The position numbers and the translations under genes are program-made. DNA of 64,000 bases from positions 167,154 to 231,153 of the forward strand of contig NZ_LMDF01000001.1 of the NCBI RefSeq assembly GCF_001425745.1. The letters are read 5' to 3'. The notes under the pieces were generated by a model. The model ran no database searches and was not told the origin of the DNA. It saw nothing but the letters and a program-made list of their open reading frames with translations. This DNA is from Caulobacter sp. Root343 (GTDB lineage Bacteria > Pseudomonadota > Alphaproteobacteria > Caulobacterales > Caulobacteraceae). Shown piece after piece: positions 17,668-25,546 of this stretch (positions within the stretch are counted from its first letter, which is position 1; each line of letters opens with the position of its first letter).

Positions 17668-18297
17668 TTAATCTTGGGCGGGCGCGGTGAACTTCGCGAA
17701 CATGCCCAGGTGCTCGAACACGGCGCGGAGAAAAGCCTCCTCGCCGCCCAGAAGCTCCTTCAGCGGAGCGAACTGCTTGAAGCCGATCATCTCGGCCAGG
17801 CCATGGCCGGCGCACCAGGCGGCGATGGTGGCGAGCTCCAGGTCGATTTCGGTGGCCTGGCCGCCGGCGTTCTCGTCGATGGTGTTACGGACCTGGCAGT
17901 AGGCGCCGTCGTCCTTCAGCTGGTCGGGCAGGGCGTCCTTGTCGCGCGAGCGGTCGTACATCACGCGGTAGAGAGCCGGGTTGTCGCGGGCGAAGCAGAC
18001 ATAGGCCACGCCCAGGTTGGTCATCCGCACCCGCGCATCCGGCGTCGAGGCGCGGGCCGTGGACAGGGCCACGTCCAGCTCGTGCCAGCCCTCGTGGGCG
18101 ACGGCCTCCAGCAGCTCGGCCTTGTCCTTGAAATGGTGATAGGGCGCGGCGGGACTGACCCCGGCCTCGCGGGCCACGGCCCGCAGCGACAGGGCGGAGG
18201 GACCCTCGCGCTCGAGGATCGCGCGCGCGGCGTCGACCAGGGCTCGGCTCAGGTCACCGTGATGGTAGGGGCGGGATTCGGCGGTGGCGATGGTCAT
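17668..18297 (-). CDS. TetR/AcrR family repressor (WHG-domain type)
   Basis: This 209-residue regulator has an N-terminal HTH (LVDAARAILEREGPSALSLRAVAREAGVSPAAPYHHFKDK, about 17-56). The C-terminal ligand domain is of the TetR_C/WHG kind (AVAHEGWHELDVAL, VMYDRSRDKDALP). The intergenic region carries an inverted repeat covering the -10 box of a divergent promoter, so autoregulation and control of the 36-residue membrane peptide at 18467 are likely. The ligand is unknown. Confidence 0.9.
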   Translation of the reverse strand: MTIATAESRPYHHGDLSRALVDAARAILEREGPSALSLRAVAREAGVSPAAPYHHFKDKAELLEAVAHEGWHELDVALSTARASTPDARVRMTNLGVAYVCFARDNPALYRVMYDRSRDKDALPDQLKDDGAYCQVRNTIDENAGGQATEIDLELATIAAWCAGHGLAEMIGFKQFAPLKELLGGEEAFLRAVFEHLGMFAKFTAPAQD

Positions 18298-18355
18298 CGG
18301 GCCTCACTGTAACCGCACCTTTCTAAAATTTCATCCAAACGCTGTAAAGATGATC

Positions 18356-18384
18356 TTGACGGCGTTTAGATTTGCGATATCTAA
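18356..18384 (+). promoter_or_regulatory. Sigma-70-type promoter overlapped by a TetR-type operator
   Basis: TTGACG (18356-18361) and TATCTA (18378-18383) are spaced by 16 bp and point at the small gene at 18467. A perfect inverted repeat, TTAGAT (18366-18371) and ATCTAA (18379-18384) with a 7-nt spacer, covers the -10 box, as expected for a repressor site. The TetR gene reads away from the same region. Confidence 0.65.
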
Positions 18385-18466
18385 GCACTGTCCAGATTGG
18401 TTCTGCCCTCAGGGAGGCCAATGACCCATCGGGGGTTGGGACACGACCAAGAGAGGGACCATCATT

Positions 18467-18577
18467 ATGCAACGGACGCTCAACGCCTTTGAAAACGCCT
18501 TCGACCGCCTGGCCGCCGGCTACTTCCTCGTGATCGCCCTGGGCGTCGCCGCCGCTGTCGCCGGCGTGGTGCTGTAA
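18467..18577 (+). CDS. 36-residue single-helix membrane peptide
   Basis: The reading frame starts ATG 18467 with GAGAGGGA upstream and ends TAA 18577. A short amphipathic lead (MQRTLNAFENAFDRLAAGY) is followed by one hydrophobic helix (FLVIALGVAAAVAGVVL) reaching the C-terminus. It lies behind a good promoter with a TetR-type operator and is divergent from tetR. Such tiny peptides often tune a membrane partner, as AcrZ and KdpF do, but no partner is visible. Coding status is inferred from the ribosome site, composition and promoter. Confidence 0.6.
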   Translation: MQRTLNAFENAFDRLAAGYFLVIALGVAAAVAGVVL

Positions 18578-18774
18578 GGACTGATTGCTCGCGCTCGGCG
18601 GGCTGGCTCGTCAGATCTCCCGTCTTCGGGAGAGGAAGCCGCCCGCCGCCGCGTTCGGTCCGCTTGAACCTTCCCGGATGGGGAGCTAACTGGACCAGAA
18701 CGCGTTAGCCTTTCGACGCCGTTTCTTCCGTATGCGTCGCAGGCTTCTTCCATGATCCAAGACATTTCCCGGCC
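18578..18774. other. Intergenic region with one hairpin
   Basis: About 200 bp between the micro-peptide and the Gre-like gene. A CTCCCG/CGGGAG stem with a 4-nt loop lies at 18617-18632 and could end the upstream transcript, though no T run follows. I see nothing else. Confidence 0.4.
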
Positions 18775-19257
18775 ATGAGCGTCGCCTTCACGAAAGAGGG
18801 CGACAGTGAAGCCTTCGCGGCGGATCTGCCCGATCGCCCAGTCTCCACCCATCCCAATCTCGTCACACCTGAAGGCTTGGCCCAGATCGAGGCCGAGCTG
18901 GCGTCGGCTCGCGCGGCCTATTCGGCCGCCCAGAGCGCCGGCGGCGCGGCCGACGGCGACCGCACGGCCATGGCCCGCGCCACCCGCGATCTGCGCTACT
19001 GGTCCGCGCGCCGGGCGACCGCCCAGCTGTTGGAGCGCGATCCGGCCAAGACCGTCGTGCAGTTCGGCGACCGCGTGACCTTCGAGCGCGAGGACGGCCG
19101 CGTGCAGACCTTTCGCATCGTCGGCGAGGACGAGGCCGATCCGGCCCAGGGCTCGGTGTCCTATGTCGCTCCGATCGCCCGCGCCCTGTTGGGCAAGGTC
19201 GTCGGGGATGTCTCGCCCGCGCCTGGCGGTGAGATCGAGATCACGGCGATCGGATAG
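18775..19257 (+). CDS. GreA/GreB-family transcription factor
   Basis: This 160-residue protein begins with an extended acidic lead. It continues with the coiled-coil part (LVTPEGLAQIEAELASARAAYSAAQ, then ATRDLRYWSARRATAQLLE) and the C-terminal FKBP-like Gre domain (VQFGDRVTFERED through VSYVAPIARALLGKVVGDV). Gre proteins enter the RNA polymerase secondary channel to rescue backtracked complexes. The tip acidic pair is not in the usual DxxE form, so transcript cleavage is uncertain and a Gfh/Rnk-like inhibitory role is possible. Confidence 0.82.
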   Translation: MSVAFTKEGDSEAFAADLPDRPVSTHPNLVTPEGLAQIEAELASARAAYSAAQSAGGAADGDRTAMARATRDLRYWSARRATAQLLERDPAKTVVQFGDRVTFEREDGRVQTFRIVGEDEADPAQGSVSYVAPIARALLGKVVGDVSPAPGGEIEITAIG

Positions 19258-19305
19258 TTCAGCAAGAACCGGATTGTCATTCGGGGCGGGCTACGCCACC
19301 TGCGA

Positions 19306-19950
19306 ATGATGTTCGTCCCGCCGACCGCCGAAGCCCTTCTTGAAGCTCGCAAGCATCTGGCCGCCATTGATCCGGCCCTGGCCGCGATGGAAGCCCTCAC
19401 ACCGCCGTTCGAATGGCGCGTGAGCACGGGTGGCTTTCCGGGCCTGCTGAAGATGGTCGTGCAGCAGCAGGTGTCCCTGGCCTCGGCCGCCGCCATCTGG
19501 GCGCGGGTCCAGGCGGGGCTGCCGGAGATGACTCCGGACATCGTGATGGGCCACGACGAGGCCTATCTGCTGTCCTTGGGCCTCTCGCGCCCGAAAGCGC
19601 GCTACGCCCGCGCCTTGGCCGAGGCCCACGTCACTGGCGCCTGCGACTTCGACGCCCTGCCGGACCTGTCGGACGACGAGGCCGTGGCGGCCCTGACCGC
19701 CATCACCGGCATCGGCCGCTGGACCGCCGAGGTCTATCTGATGTTCACCCAGGGCCGCATGGATATGTTCCCTGGCGGCGACATCGCCCTGCAGGAGGCC
19801 ATGCGCTGGGCCGACAAGGCCGAGGTTCGGCCGACCGAGAAGCAGGCTTACAAACGCGCCGAACTCTGGCGGCCCTATCGCGGCGTGGCCGCTCACCTGC
19901 TGTGGGCCTGCTACGGCGCCGTGAAACGTCGCGAGATCGCGCCTTTCTAA
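19306..19950 (+). CDS. DNA-3-methyladenine glycosylase II (AlkA-like)
   Basis: This 214-residue HhH-GPD base-excision glycosylase has the helix-hairpin-helix LTAITGIGRWTAEVYLMF, with the catalytic aspartate in FPGGDIALQEAMRW. LLKMVVQQQVSLASAAAIWAR is the usual N-terminal signature. It lacks the extra N-terminal domain of E. coli AlkA, matching the shorter bacterial type. It removes alkylated purines from DNA. Confidence 0.9.
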   Translation: MMFVPPTAEALLEARKHLAAIDPALAAMEALTPPFEWRVSTGGFPGLLKMVVQQQVSLASAAAIWARVQAGLPEMTPDIVMGHDEAYLLSLGLSRPKARYARALAEAHVTGACDFDALPDLSDDEAVAALTAITGIGRWTAEVYLMFTQGRMDMFPGGDIALQEAMRWADKAEVRPTEKQAYKRAELWRPYRGVAAHLLWACYGAVKRREIAPF

Positions 19951-20142
19951 GTTCCGTCAGTGAGATGTCTTGGTTCTGTCGCCGACTTGGACCATGCTTT
20001 CCTTGCGTTCGGGAATGGATGGCGATTCCCAGAATTGCGTAGGAAGGAGGCCCGTCTTCAGTCCTGTCGCGTACTTCATCGGCCGAGGCCTCATGCGCCC
20101 AGGCTCCGAGCGTTCCGACGCTCGCTTCAAAGGGGGGATCTG

Positions 20143-20703
20143 ATGCAGGTCCTCACACGTCCGCCCTCGGGCATGCCAGCCCTGGTGCTCAACGCCGATT
20201 TCCGGCCGCTCAGCTATTATCCGCTCTCCCTCTGGCCCTGGCAGGAGGTGATCAAGGCGGTGTTCCTGGACCGGGTCGACGTGGTGGCCAGCTACGACCA
20301 GGTGGTCCATTCGCCGTCTTTCGAGATGCGCCTGCCCAGCGTGGTGTCGCTGAAGCAGTACGTCCCTCAGGACCGGCCGCCGGCCTTCACCCGCTTCAAC
20401 CTGTTCCTACGCGACTCGTTCAGCTGCCAGTACTGCGGCTCGCCCGAGGACCTGACCTTCGACCATGTGATCCCGCGCTCGCGCGGCGGCCGGACCACCT
20501 GGGAGAACATCGTCACCGCCTGCGCGCCGTGCAATCTCAGCAAGGGCGGCCGCACGCCGCGGGAAGCAGGGATGCAGCCGTTCCACCACGCGCGGCGGCC
20601 GTCGATGCACGAGCTGCAGGATCGCGGACGCAGGTTCCCGCCGGGGCGCCTGCACGTCAGCTGGCTGGACTATCTGTACTGGGACATCGAGCTGGAGGCC
20701 TGA
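20143..20703 (+). CDS. HNH endonuclease family protein
   Basis: This 186-residue protein carries an HNH nuclease fold. Two CxxC zinc pairs are CQYCG and CAPCN, and [11 protein letters not shown] holds the catalytic histidine with TTWENIV after it. Chromosomally encoded HNH proteins of this exact layout ([28 protein letters not shown] at the start) are widespread in alphaproteobacteria and are not linked to phages. The function is unproven. ATG 20143 has AGGGGGG upstream. Confidence 0.88.
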   Translation: MQVLTRPPSGMPALVLNADFRPLSYYPLSLWPWQEVIKAVFLDRVDVVASYDQVVHSPSFEMRLPSVVSLKQYVPQDRPPAFTRFNLFLRDSFSCQYCGSPEDLTFDHVIPRSRGGRTTWENIVTACAPCNLSKGGRTPREAGMQPFHHARRPSMHELQDRGRRFPPGRLHVSWLDYLYWDIELEA

Positions 20704-20958
20704 GGCGCTCCGATCGAGACAGCAAAACGGCCCGGGCTGGCGTTTTGAGGAATGGCATCCCGGGCCGTCGGCTATGAGGCGGAAGGGGATCTGACCGCCA
20801 AGCTGAGCCTAAAATGCTGGCCTACGGCGAAGGTTCCGGGCCCTCGCGAAAAATATTACAGCGCCGAGGCGAGCCCGCGAATGGGGACGGCGCCGTGCAA
20901 CCCGAACCTGAGCCGGCGGGTTTTATCATTCGAGGCAAAAAGCCACGGGAGATACGCC
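20704..20958. other. Intergenic region with two inverted repeats
   Basis: Arms at 20727-20736 and 20759-20768 form a perfect 10-bp stem (ACGGCCCGGG) with a 22-nt loop. A second AACCCG/CGGGTT stem at 20899-20922 is followed by TT. Either may terminate the HNH transcript. No gene is evident. Confidence 0.4.
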
Positions 20959-21243
20959 ATGACCCGACACCAGACCGATGACGGCGACCAACGCCACTTC
21001 ACTCACGGCACCGCCGCATCGACGGCCGACATGGCCGCCGAAGGCAAGATCCGGCCGGAGGACAAGCACATCGACGCCCCGCACGCTCGCGAGGCCAAGC
21101 GTCCGTTGCAGGACGGCGAAAAGCACGACCAACTGGCTGGCAAGGTCGCCAAGTCCGAGAACCGTCAGGAAGCCTTGCTGGACGAAGGCCTGGAAGAAAG
21201 CTTCCCGGGCAGCGACCCGGTCAGCGTCAAGCGGATCACCTGA
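20959..21243 (+). CDS. Small hydrophilic protein of unknown function
   Basis: This 94-residue, highly charged, probably disordered protein ends in DEGLEESFPGSDPVSVKRIT. The ESFPxSDP tail motif recurs at the C-terminus of many small alphaproteobacterial proteins, some of them induced by stress. ATG 20959 has GGGAGA upstream. No domain is recognised. It is convergent with the next gene, 9 bp away. Confidence 0.75.
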   Translation: MTRHQTDDGDQRHFTHGTAASTADMAAEGKIRPEDKHIDAPHAREAKRPLQDGEKHDQLAGKVAKSENRQEALLDEGLEESFPGSDPVSVKRIT

Positions 21244-21252
21244 CGCGCCGCC

Positions 21253-21777
21253 TTATTGGGCTGGAAAACGACGCGCGGCCCGTTCCGCGAAGCTGACCAC
21301 GCCGTCCATTTCACCAAACGAAGGTTCCGCCGTCGCGGGTTCGAACGCCGTCGCCTGACGGCGGCGGCCGCGGCGGCGGTCCATGGCGGCGATCTGAACG
21401 AAGGTCAGGTCGCCTTGCTCGCGGGCCATCTTGCGCACGGTCTCGATCATGCCGGCGCCATAGACCGTCAGGACACCGGCCGCGTCGGCCAACCAGTCGG
21501 GGATGTTGCCGTCGCGGTGGGCGATGATCTGGGCCACTTCGACCGCCGCGCCCATCGCCAAGGTCGCGATCGCCAGGTCGTTGCGGCGCATGCGGGGAAA
21601 AGCCAGGAACGAGACCGCCAGCAGGCCGCCGAACGCGATCGCGTGGGCGGCCTTGTCGCTGAGCCCGAACACCTGCTCCAGTCCCTGGAACGGCCCGAGG
21701 GTCAGCACCGCCACGGTCAGGGAGCCGACCAGCAGCGCGAGACGCGCGGCGGCGACGAAGTGGACGGGCTTGAACAT
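21253..21777 (-). CDS. VanZ-like membrane protein
   Basis: This 174-residue protein has about four hydrophobic segments (AARLALLVGSLTVAVLTLG, AHAIAFGGLLAVSFLAF, LAIATLAMGAAVEVAQIIA). The motif DKAAHAIAFGGL ... EVAQIIAHRDGNIPDWLADAAGV is typical of VanZ-fold proteins, which include teicoplanin-resistance VanZ and many housekeeping homologues. The C-terminal 50 residues are a charged cytoplasmic tail. ATG 21777 has GGAG upstream. The role is unknown. Confidence 0.78.
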   Translation of the reverse strand: MFKPVHFVAAARLALLVGSLTVAVLTLGPFQGLEQVFGLSDKAAHAIAFGGLLAVSFLAFPRMRRNDLAIATLAMGAAVEVAQIIAHRDGNIPDWLADAAGVLTVYGAGMIETVRKMAREQGDLTFVQIAAMDRRRGRRRQATAFEPATAEPSFGEMDGVVSFAERAARRFPAQ

Positions 21778-21878
21778 GGAACGCGATCTCCGGGACGTCA
21801 CCGTCCTAACAGTGAAGGTCGCGCCATTCGGTAAACGGGCAGGGTCAACGAGAGGTGACCGCGCCCGCCGAGCCAGGC

Positions 21879-23654
21879 CTATTTCTTCTCCGCCTCGGCC
21901 TTCTTCTTGGCTTCCGCTTCAGCCTTGGCGGCGTCGTCCTTGGCCTTCTTCCAGGCCTGGAAGACTTCCAGATAGGGTTGGCGGCGCAGGACCTTCGAGG
22001 CCGGATCGACGATCACCGGGACGGTATCGCCGACCGCCACGCGACCCGTTCCATCGGCCATCGGCACGCTGACGACCTTGTCGCCGACCTTGACCTCGAT
22101 CGGCATCGGAAACGGCTTGTCCTTCGGCGTCTTCCAGCGCAGCACGAGATCGCCGCCCTCGCGGGTCTCGATCAGGTCCGGTTGCTGGGCTTCATACAGA
22201 TAGACGTCGAAGAACCAGCCGTAGTCCTTGCCGGTCACCTGGTTGACGATCTTGATGAAGTCCTTGGTGCCCAGGTAGCGGGTCGTGAAGTTGCCGGGCT
22301 TGGGGTCGTCGCGGCCGTAAACGGCGATGCGGGTGATCTTGAAGAAGGCTTCGTCGCCGATCAGCGTGCGCAGGGTGTGCAAGATGTTGGCGGCCTTGAA
22401 GTAGATGTCGTTCCCCGGCCCGCGGTCGGCGTTATAGACGTCGTCTTCCTTCAGCTGCTTGCCCGAGACGATCGGGAACCGGTTCTTGGTGTCGACCCGC
22501 ATCTGGTTCAGGCGCGCCATGTACTCCATGTCGCCATGCAGCCATTGCGACATCAGCGGCTGCATGTAGCTGCCGTAGCCCTCGTGCAGCCACATGTCGT
22601 CATTGTCGGTGTTGGTCAGCTGGTTGCCGAACCACTCGTGGGCGAACTCGTGCTGCAGCAGCCAGTCGAAGCCATAGGCCTCCTTGGCGTACTTGTTGCC
22701 GTAGGCGTTGATGGTCTGGTGCTCCATGCCCAGGTGCGGGGTCTCGACGACGCCCATCTTCTCGTCGCGGAACGGGTAGGGACCGATCATCTGCTCGTAG
22801 AAGTCCAGCATCGGCGCGAACTCGGCGAAAAGGCCCTTGGCCTTCTCGGCATTGCCCTTCAGGTACCAGAACGACATCGGGAAGCTGTCGCCGAAACGGC
22901 TCTTGTAGCTGGCGGTCAGCTCCTCGTAGGGGCCGATGTCCAGGGCGATGGCGTAGGTGTTGGGGTTCCTGGCCCGCCAGTTGTAGGTGCGCCAACCGTC
23001 TTTCTCGGTCATGCCCAGGAACACGCCGTTGGCGGGCGCGACCAGCGGGGCGGGAACGGTGATGTGCAGGTCGACCAGCTTCGGCTCGCCCGTCGGATAG
23101 TCGATGCAGGGCCAGAAGATGTCGCAGCCGTCGCCCTGGACGGCGGTGGCGATCCACGGCTCGCCGGTCTCGGTCTTGCTCCAGACGAAGCCGCCGTCCC
23201 ACGGCGCGCGCTTGGCTTCCAGCGGGACGCCGTCATAGGTCACGGCCACGGTGACCTGCCGGCCCTTGGCGACCTTCTTCGGCAGGGCGATGGTCATCCG
23301 GCCTTCGGGATTGCTCCAGGCCGAGGGCTTCAGCGCCTTGCCGTCTACAGTCAGCTCGCGGATCGTGAAGACGCGGTCGAAGTCCAGCACCAACTTGTCC
23401 AGCGGGGTCTTGGCCGTGAAGGTCAGGACGGCCTCGCCCTCGATCGCCTTCTTGTCGGGCAGGATCTTGAACTTCAGGTCGGCGTGGTCGAAGCCCAGGG
23501 CCCGCTGCTCGGCGGGCATCGGGCCGCCGGTGCTGAGCGACAGTTCGCTGGTCTTGAGCGCTTCCGCCGCGTGAGCGAAACCCGTGGAGAGCGCGAGCAG
23601 CGACGCCGCGCAGGCGGCGAGGGTACGGAAGGACAAGGAGCGACTCCCCAACAC
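21879..23654 (-). CDS. M1-family zinc aminopeptidase, secreted
   Basis: This 591-residue metallopeptidase has a Sec signal peptide (LAACAASLLALSTGFAHA, cleavage near 29). The zinc site HEFAH lies at residues 335-339, with the third ligand glutamate about 19 residues on (LTNTDNDDMWLHEGYG). The substrate-N-terminus motif reads GMEHQ in place of GAMEN. The protein ends in a lysine/alanine/glutamate-rich tail. It is probably periplasmic and trims peptides. Confidence 0.9.
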   Translation of the reverse strand: MLGSRSLSFRTLAACAASLLALSTGFAHAAEALKTSELSLSTGGPMPAEQRALGFDHADLKFKILPDKKAIEGEAVLTFTAKTPLDKLVLDFDRVFTIRELTVDGKALKPSAWSNPEGRMTIALPKKVAKGRQVTVAVTYDGVPLEAKRAPWDGGFVWSKTETGEPWIATAVQGDGCDIFWPCIDYPTGEPKLVDLHITVPAPLVAPANGVFLGMTEKDGWRTYNWRARNPNTYAIALDIGPYEELTASYKSRFGDSFPMSFWYLKGNAEKAKGLFAEFAPMLDFYEQMIGPYPFRDEKMGVVETPHLGMEHQTINAYGNKYAKEAYGFDWLLQHEFAHEWFGNQLTNTDNDDMWLHEGYGSYMQPLMSQWLHGDMEYMARLNQMRVDTKNRFPIVSGKQLKEDDVYNADRGPGNDIYFKAANILHTLRTLIGDEAFFKITRIAVYGRDDPKPGNFTTRYLGTKDFIKIVNQVTGKDYGWFFDVYLYEAQQPDLIETREGGDLVLRWKTPKDKPFPMPIEVKVGDKVVSVPMADGTGRVAVGDTVPVIVDPASKVLRRQPYLEVFQAWKKAKDDAAKAEAEAKKKAEAEKK

Positions 23655-23712
23655 GAAGATCTCGTTGGGGCGTATCGGTAGGCCGGCGCGGGACGGCCGC
23701 CAAGCTCTGGCT

Positions 23713-24273
23713 TTAGATCTTCTCGCTGATCTTGATGGCCGCGCGGCAGCCGGCCTGGATCACGGCGGTCAGCAGCGGATAGGCGGTCGCTTCGTGAGCG
23801 CCTTCCTCGATCGCCAGGTCGCGATGCGCCAGCTCGTCGTCGCGGAACTGGGTCAGCTCGGCGGCCAGGGCCGGATCGCGGTCCTTCAGCTCCTCGATCT
23901 GGCCGGCATAGTGCTGCTCGATGACGTTTTCGACGGCCTCGGTGCAAGCGTGAGCGGCTTTGTCGCCCAAGAGGGCGGTGCCGGCCCCGAGGGCGAAGGC
24001 GGCCGCGCGCCAGACCGGCGACATCAGGGTCGGACGCACCGCGCGCTCGGTCAGCAGTTCGTTGAAGCGGGTCAGGTGGACCTGTTCGTGGCCCTCCATC
24101 TCCTTCAGCTGGTCGGCGATGCGCTCGCGGCCGGGGCTGGCGCGCATCACCGCCGCCTGGCCGCGATAGATGTGGACGGCCGCCAGCTCGCCGGCCTGGT
24201 CCACGCGCAGGATCTCGGCGAGACGGGCGCGCAGGGCGCCTTGGCCAGGACGGGGCGGGACCGGCTTGGTCAT
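23713..24273 (-). CDS. coq7: Demethoxyubiquinone hydroxylase (Coq7 family)
   Basis: This 186-residue di-iron hydroxylase carries out the C6 hydroxylation in ubiquinone synthesis. The ferritin-like motifs are all visible: the E of QAGELAAVHIY, ExxH in EMEGHEQVH, the E of EAVENVIEQHY, and ExxH in DDELAHRDLA. It is the last gene of an overlapping trio yqaA-dsbB-coq7 (TGATG overlap with dsbB). Confidence 0.93.
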   Translation of the reverse strand: MTKPVPPRPGQGALRARLAEILRVDQAGELAAVHIYRGQAAVMRASPGRERIADQLKEMEGHEQVHLTRFNELLTERAVRPTLMSPVWRAAAFALGAGTALLGDKAAHACTEAVENVIEQHYAGQIEELKDRDPALAAELTQFRDDELAHRDLAIEEGAHEATAYPLLTAVIQAGCRAAIKISEKI

Positions 24274-24833
24274 CAGAGCGTCTCCGCCTTGCGCAGGCCC
24301 GCCAGGATCGACCAGACGGCCAGTTTCAGGGACACCAGCGCATTCCAGCCGGCCATCGACAGGCCCAGGAACACCCAGGCGGCCTTGTCGCACATCGGCG
24401 GCTTGATCTTCATCGTGCCGTTCAGCATGGCCGTCAGGTTGGCCGCGCTGGCCACGCCGCTGCCCGTGCAGGTCGTGGGGCCCGGCCACCACTTCCATTC
24501 GACGCCGGCGTGGAAGACCGCCAGGCCGGTCCCGTACAGGAAGATCGCCGCCAGCAGCAGATTGGCGGGCGCGCGCAGCCGGCCGGCCAGCGGCGTGCGC
24601 TGAAGGGCGAAGGCGACCAAGCCGACGGTCCCGGCGACCCAGTAGACTTCGCGGGCCTTGAGGCACAGATGGCAAGGCGCGAGGTGGCCGAACGTCTCGA
24701 ACCCATGGGCGATGGCCAGCATCGCGGCGCTGCTCAGAAAGGCGATCAGCGGCCAGTGGCGAGTCACCAGGTCATAGACCTGGCCGATGAAGGTCCGGCT
24801 AGCGACGCTCGTCTTACGCTCTTCGTTCGTCAT
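24273..24833 (-). CDS. dsbB: Disulfide bond formation protein B-like
   Basis: This 186-residue four-helix membrane protein has the quinone-proximal pair in APCHLCLKAREVYW. A second pair sits in the periplasmic loop (PTTCTGSG and PPMCDKAA). DsbB reoxidises DsbA using ubiquinone, which makes its location next to coq7 suggestive. ATG 24833 overlaps the upstream stop (ATGA). Confidence 0.88.
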   Translation of the reverse strand: MTNEERKTSVASRTFIGQVYDLVTRHWPLIAFLSSAAMLAIAHGFETFGHLAPCHLCLKAREVYWVAGTVGLVAFALQRTPLAGRLRAPANLLLAAIFLYGTGLAVFHAGVEWKWWPGPTTCTGSGVASAANLTAMLNGTMKIKPPMCDKAAWVFLGLSMAGWNALVSLKLAVWSILAGLRKAETL

Positions 24834-25438
24834 GCGGCGCAAGCTCCACCATGTCCGCCCCCACCGATGAAGTGGCTGGCGGTTAGGCCAATGACAAGGA
24901 GCGCGATCAAAATTCCGGCGAAGAGCGCTAGGCGACGCTCGACGATTGGCAGCAGGGTCGGGCCGAACTTCTTGATGATGAAGGCCACCAGGAAGAACCG
25001 CGCGGCGCGGGTGGCGGCCGAGGCGGCGATGAAGATCGGGAAGCTGAACGCGGCCAGGCCCGAGGCGATGGTCACCAGCTTATAGGGGATCGGGGTCAGG
25101 CCCTTGGCCAGGATCACCCAGACGCCGTACTTGCCATACCAGCACTGGAACTGCTCCAGGCCGCCGGCGTGGCCCGTGGCGGCCATCATCCACAGGCCGA
25201 AGTCGCGCAGGAAGTAGCCGATCGCATAGCCCAGGCAGCCGCCCAGCACCGAGGCGATCGTGCAGATCAGGGCGTAGCGCCAGGCCTTCTCGGGCTTGGC
25301 CAGGCACATCGGCGCCAGCATCACGTCCGGTGGGATCGGGAAGAACGAGCTCTCGGCGAACGACACCGCGAACAGGCTTAGCGGAGCGTGACGGGAAGCG
25401 GCCAGGCCCATGACCCAGTCGTAGAGGCGACGCAGCAT
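24830..25438 (-). CDS. yqaA: YqaA/DedA-family membrane protein
   Basis: This 202-residue SNARE-associated/DedA-type protein has the signature FAVSFAESSFFPIPPDVML near the N-terminus and LAKGLTPIPYKLVTIASG in the middle. It has about five hydrophobic helices. Relatives are implicated in lipid carrier recycling or membrane homeostasis, but the YqaA branch is uncharacterised. ATG 25438 starts MLRRLYDW. Upstream residues are low complexity. Confidence 0.87.
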   Translation of the reverse strand: MLRRLYDWVMGLAASRHAPLSLFAVSFAESSFFPIPPDVMLAPMCLAKPEKAWRYALICTIASVLGGCLGYAIGYFLRDFGLWMMAATGHAGGLEQFQCWYGKYGVWVILAKGLTPIPYKLVTIASGLAAFSFPIFIAASAATRAARFFLVAFIIKKFGPTLLPIVERRLALFAGILIALLVIGLTASHFIGGGGHGGACAA

Positions 25439-25546
25439 GCGGACTCCGAGAAACGTGTAGCCCCGGTAGCTAGCAGGGCGCGACGAGCTTGTCCGCAAGG
25501 ATGTCGGCGCGCGCGGCTTCCCGCCCGCGCGCGCCTCCAATCCAGC

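Noticed and set aside
20143..20703. HNH protein as a homing endonuclease or phage terminase partner
   Set aside because: The N-terminal signature is that of a widespread chromosomal family and there is no intron or phage gene nearby.
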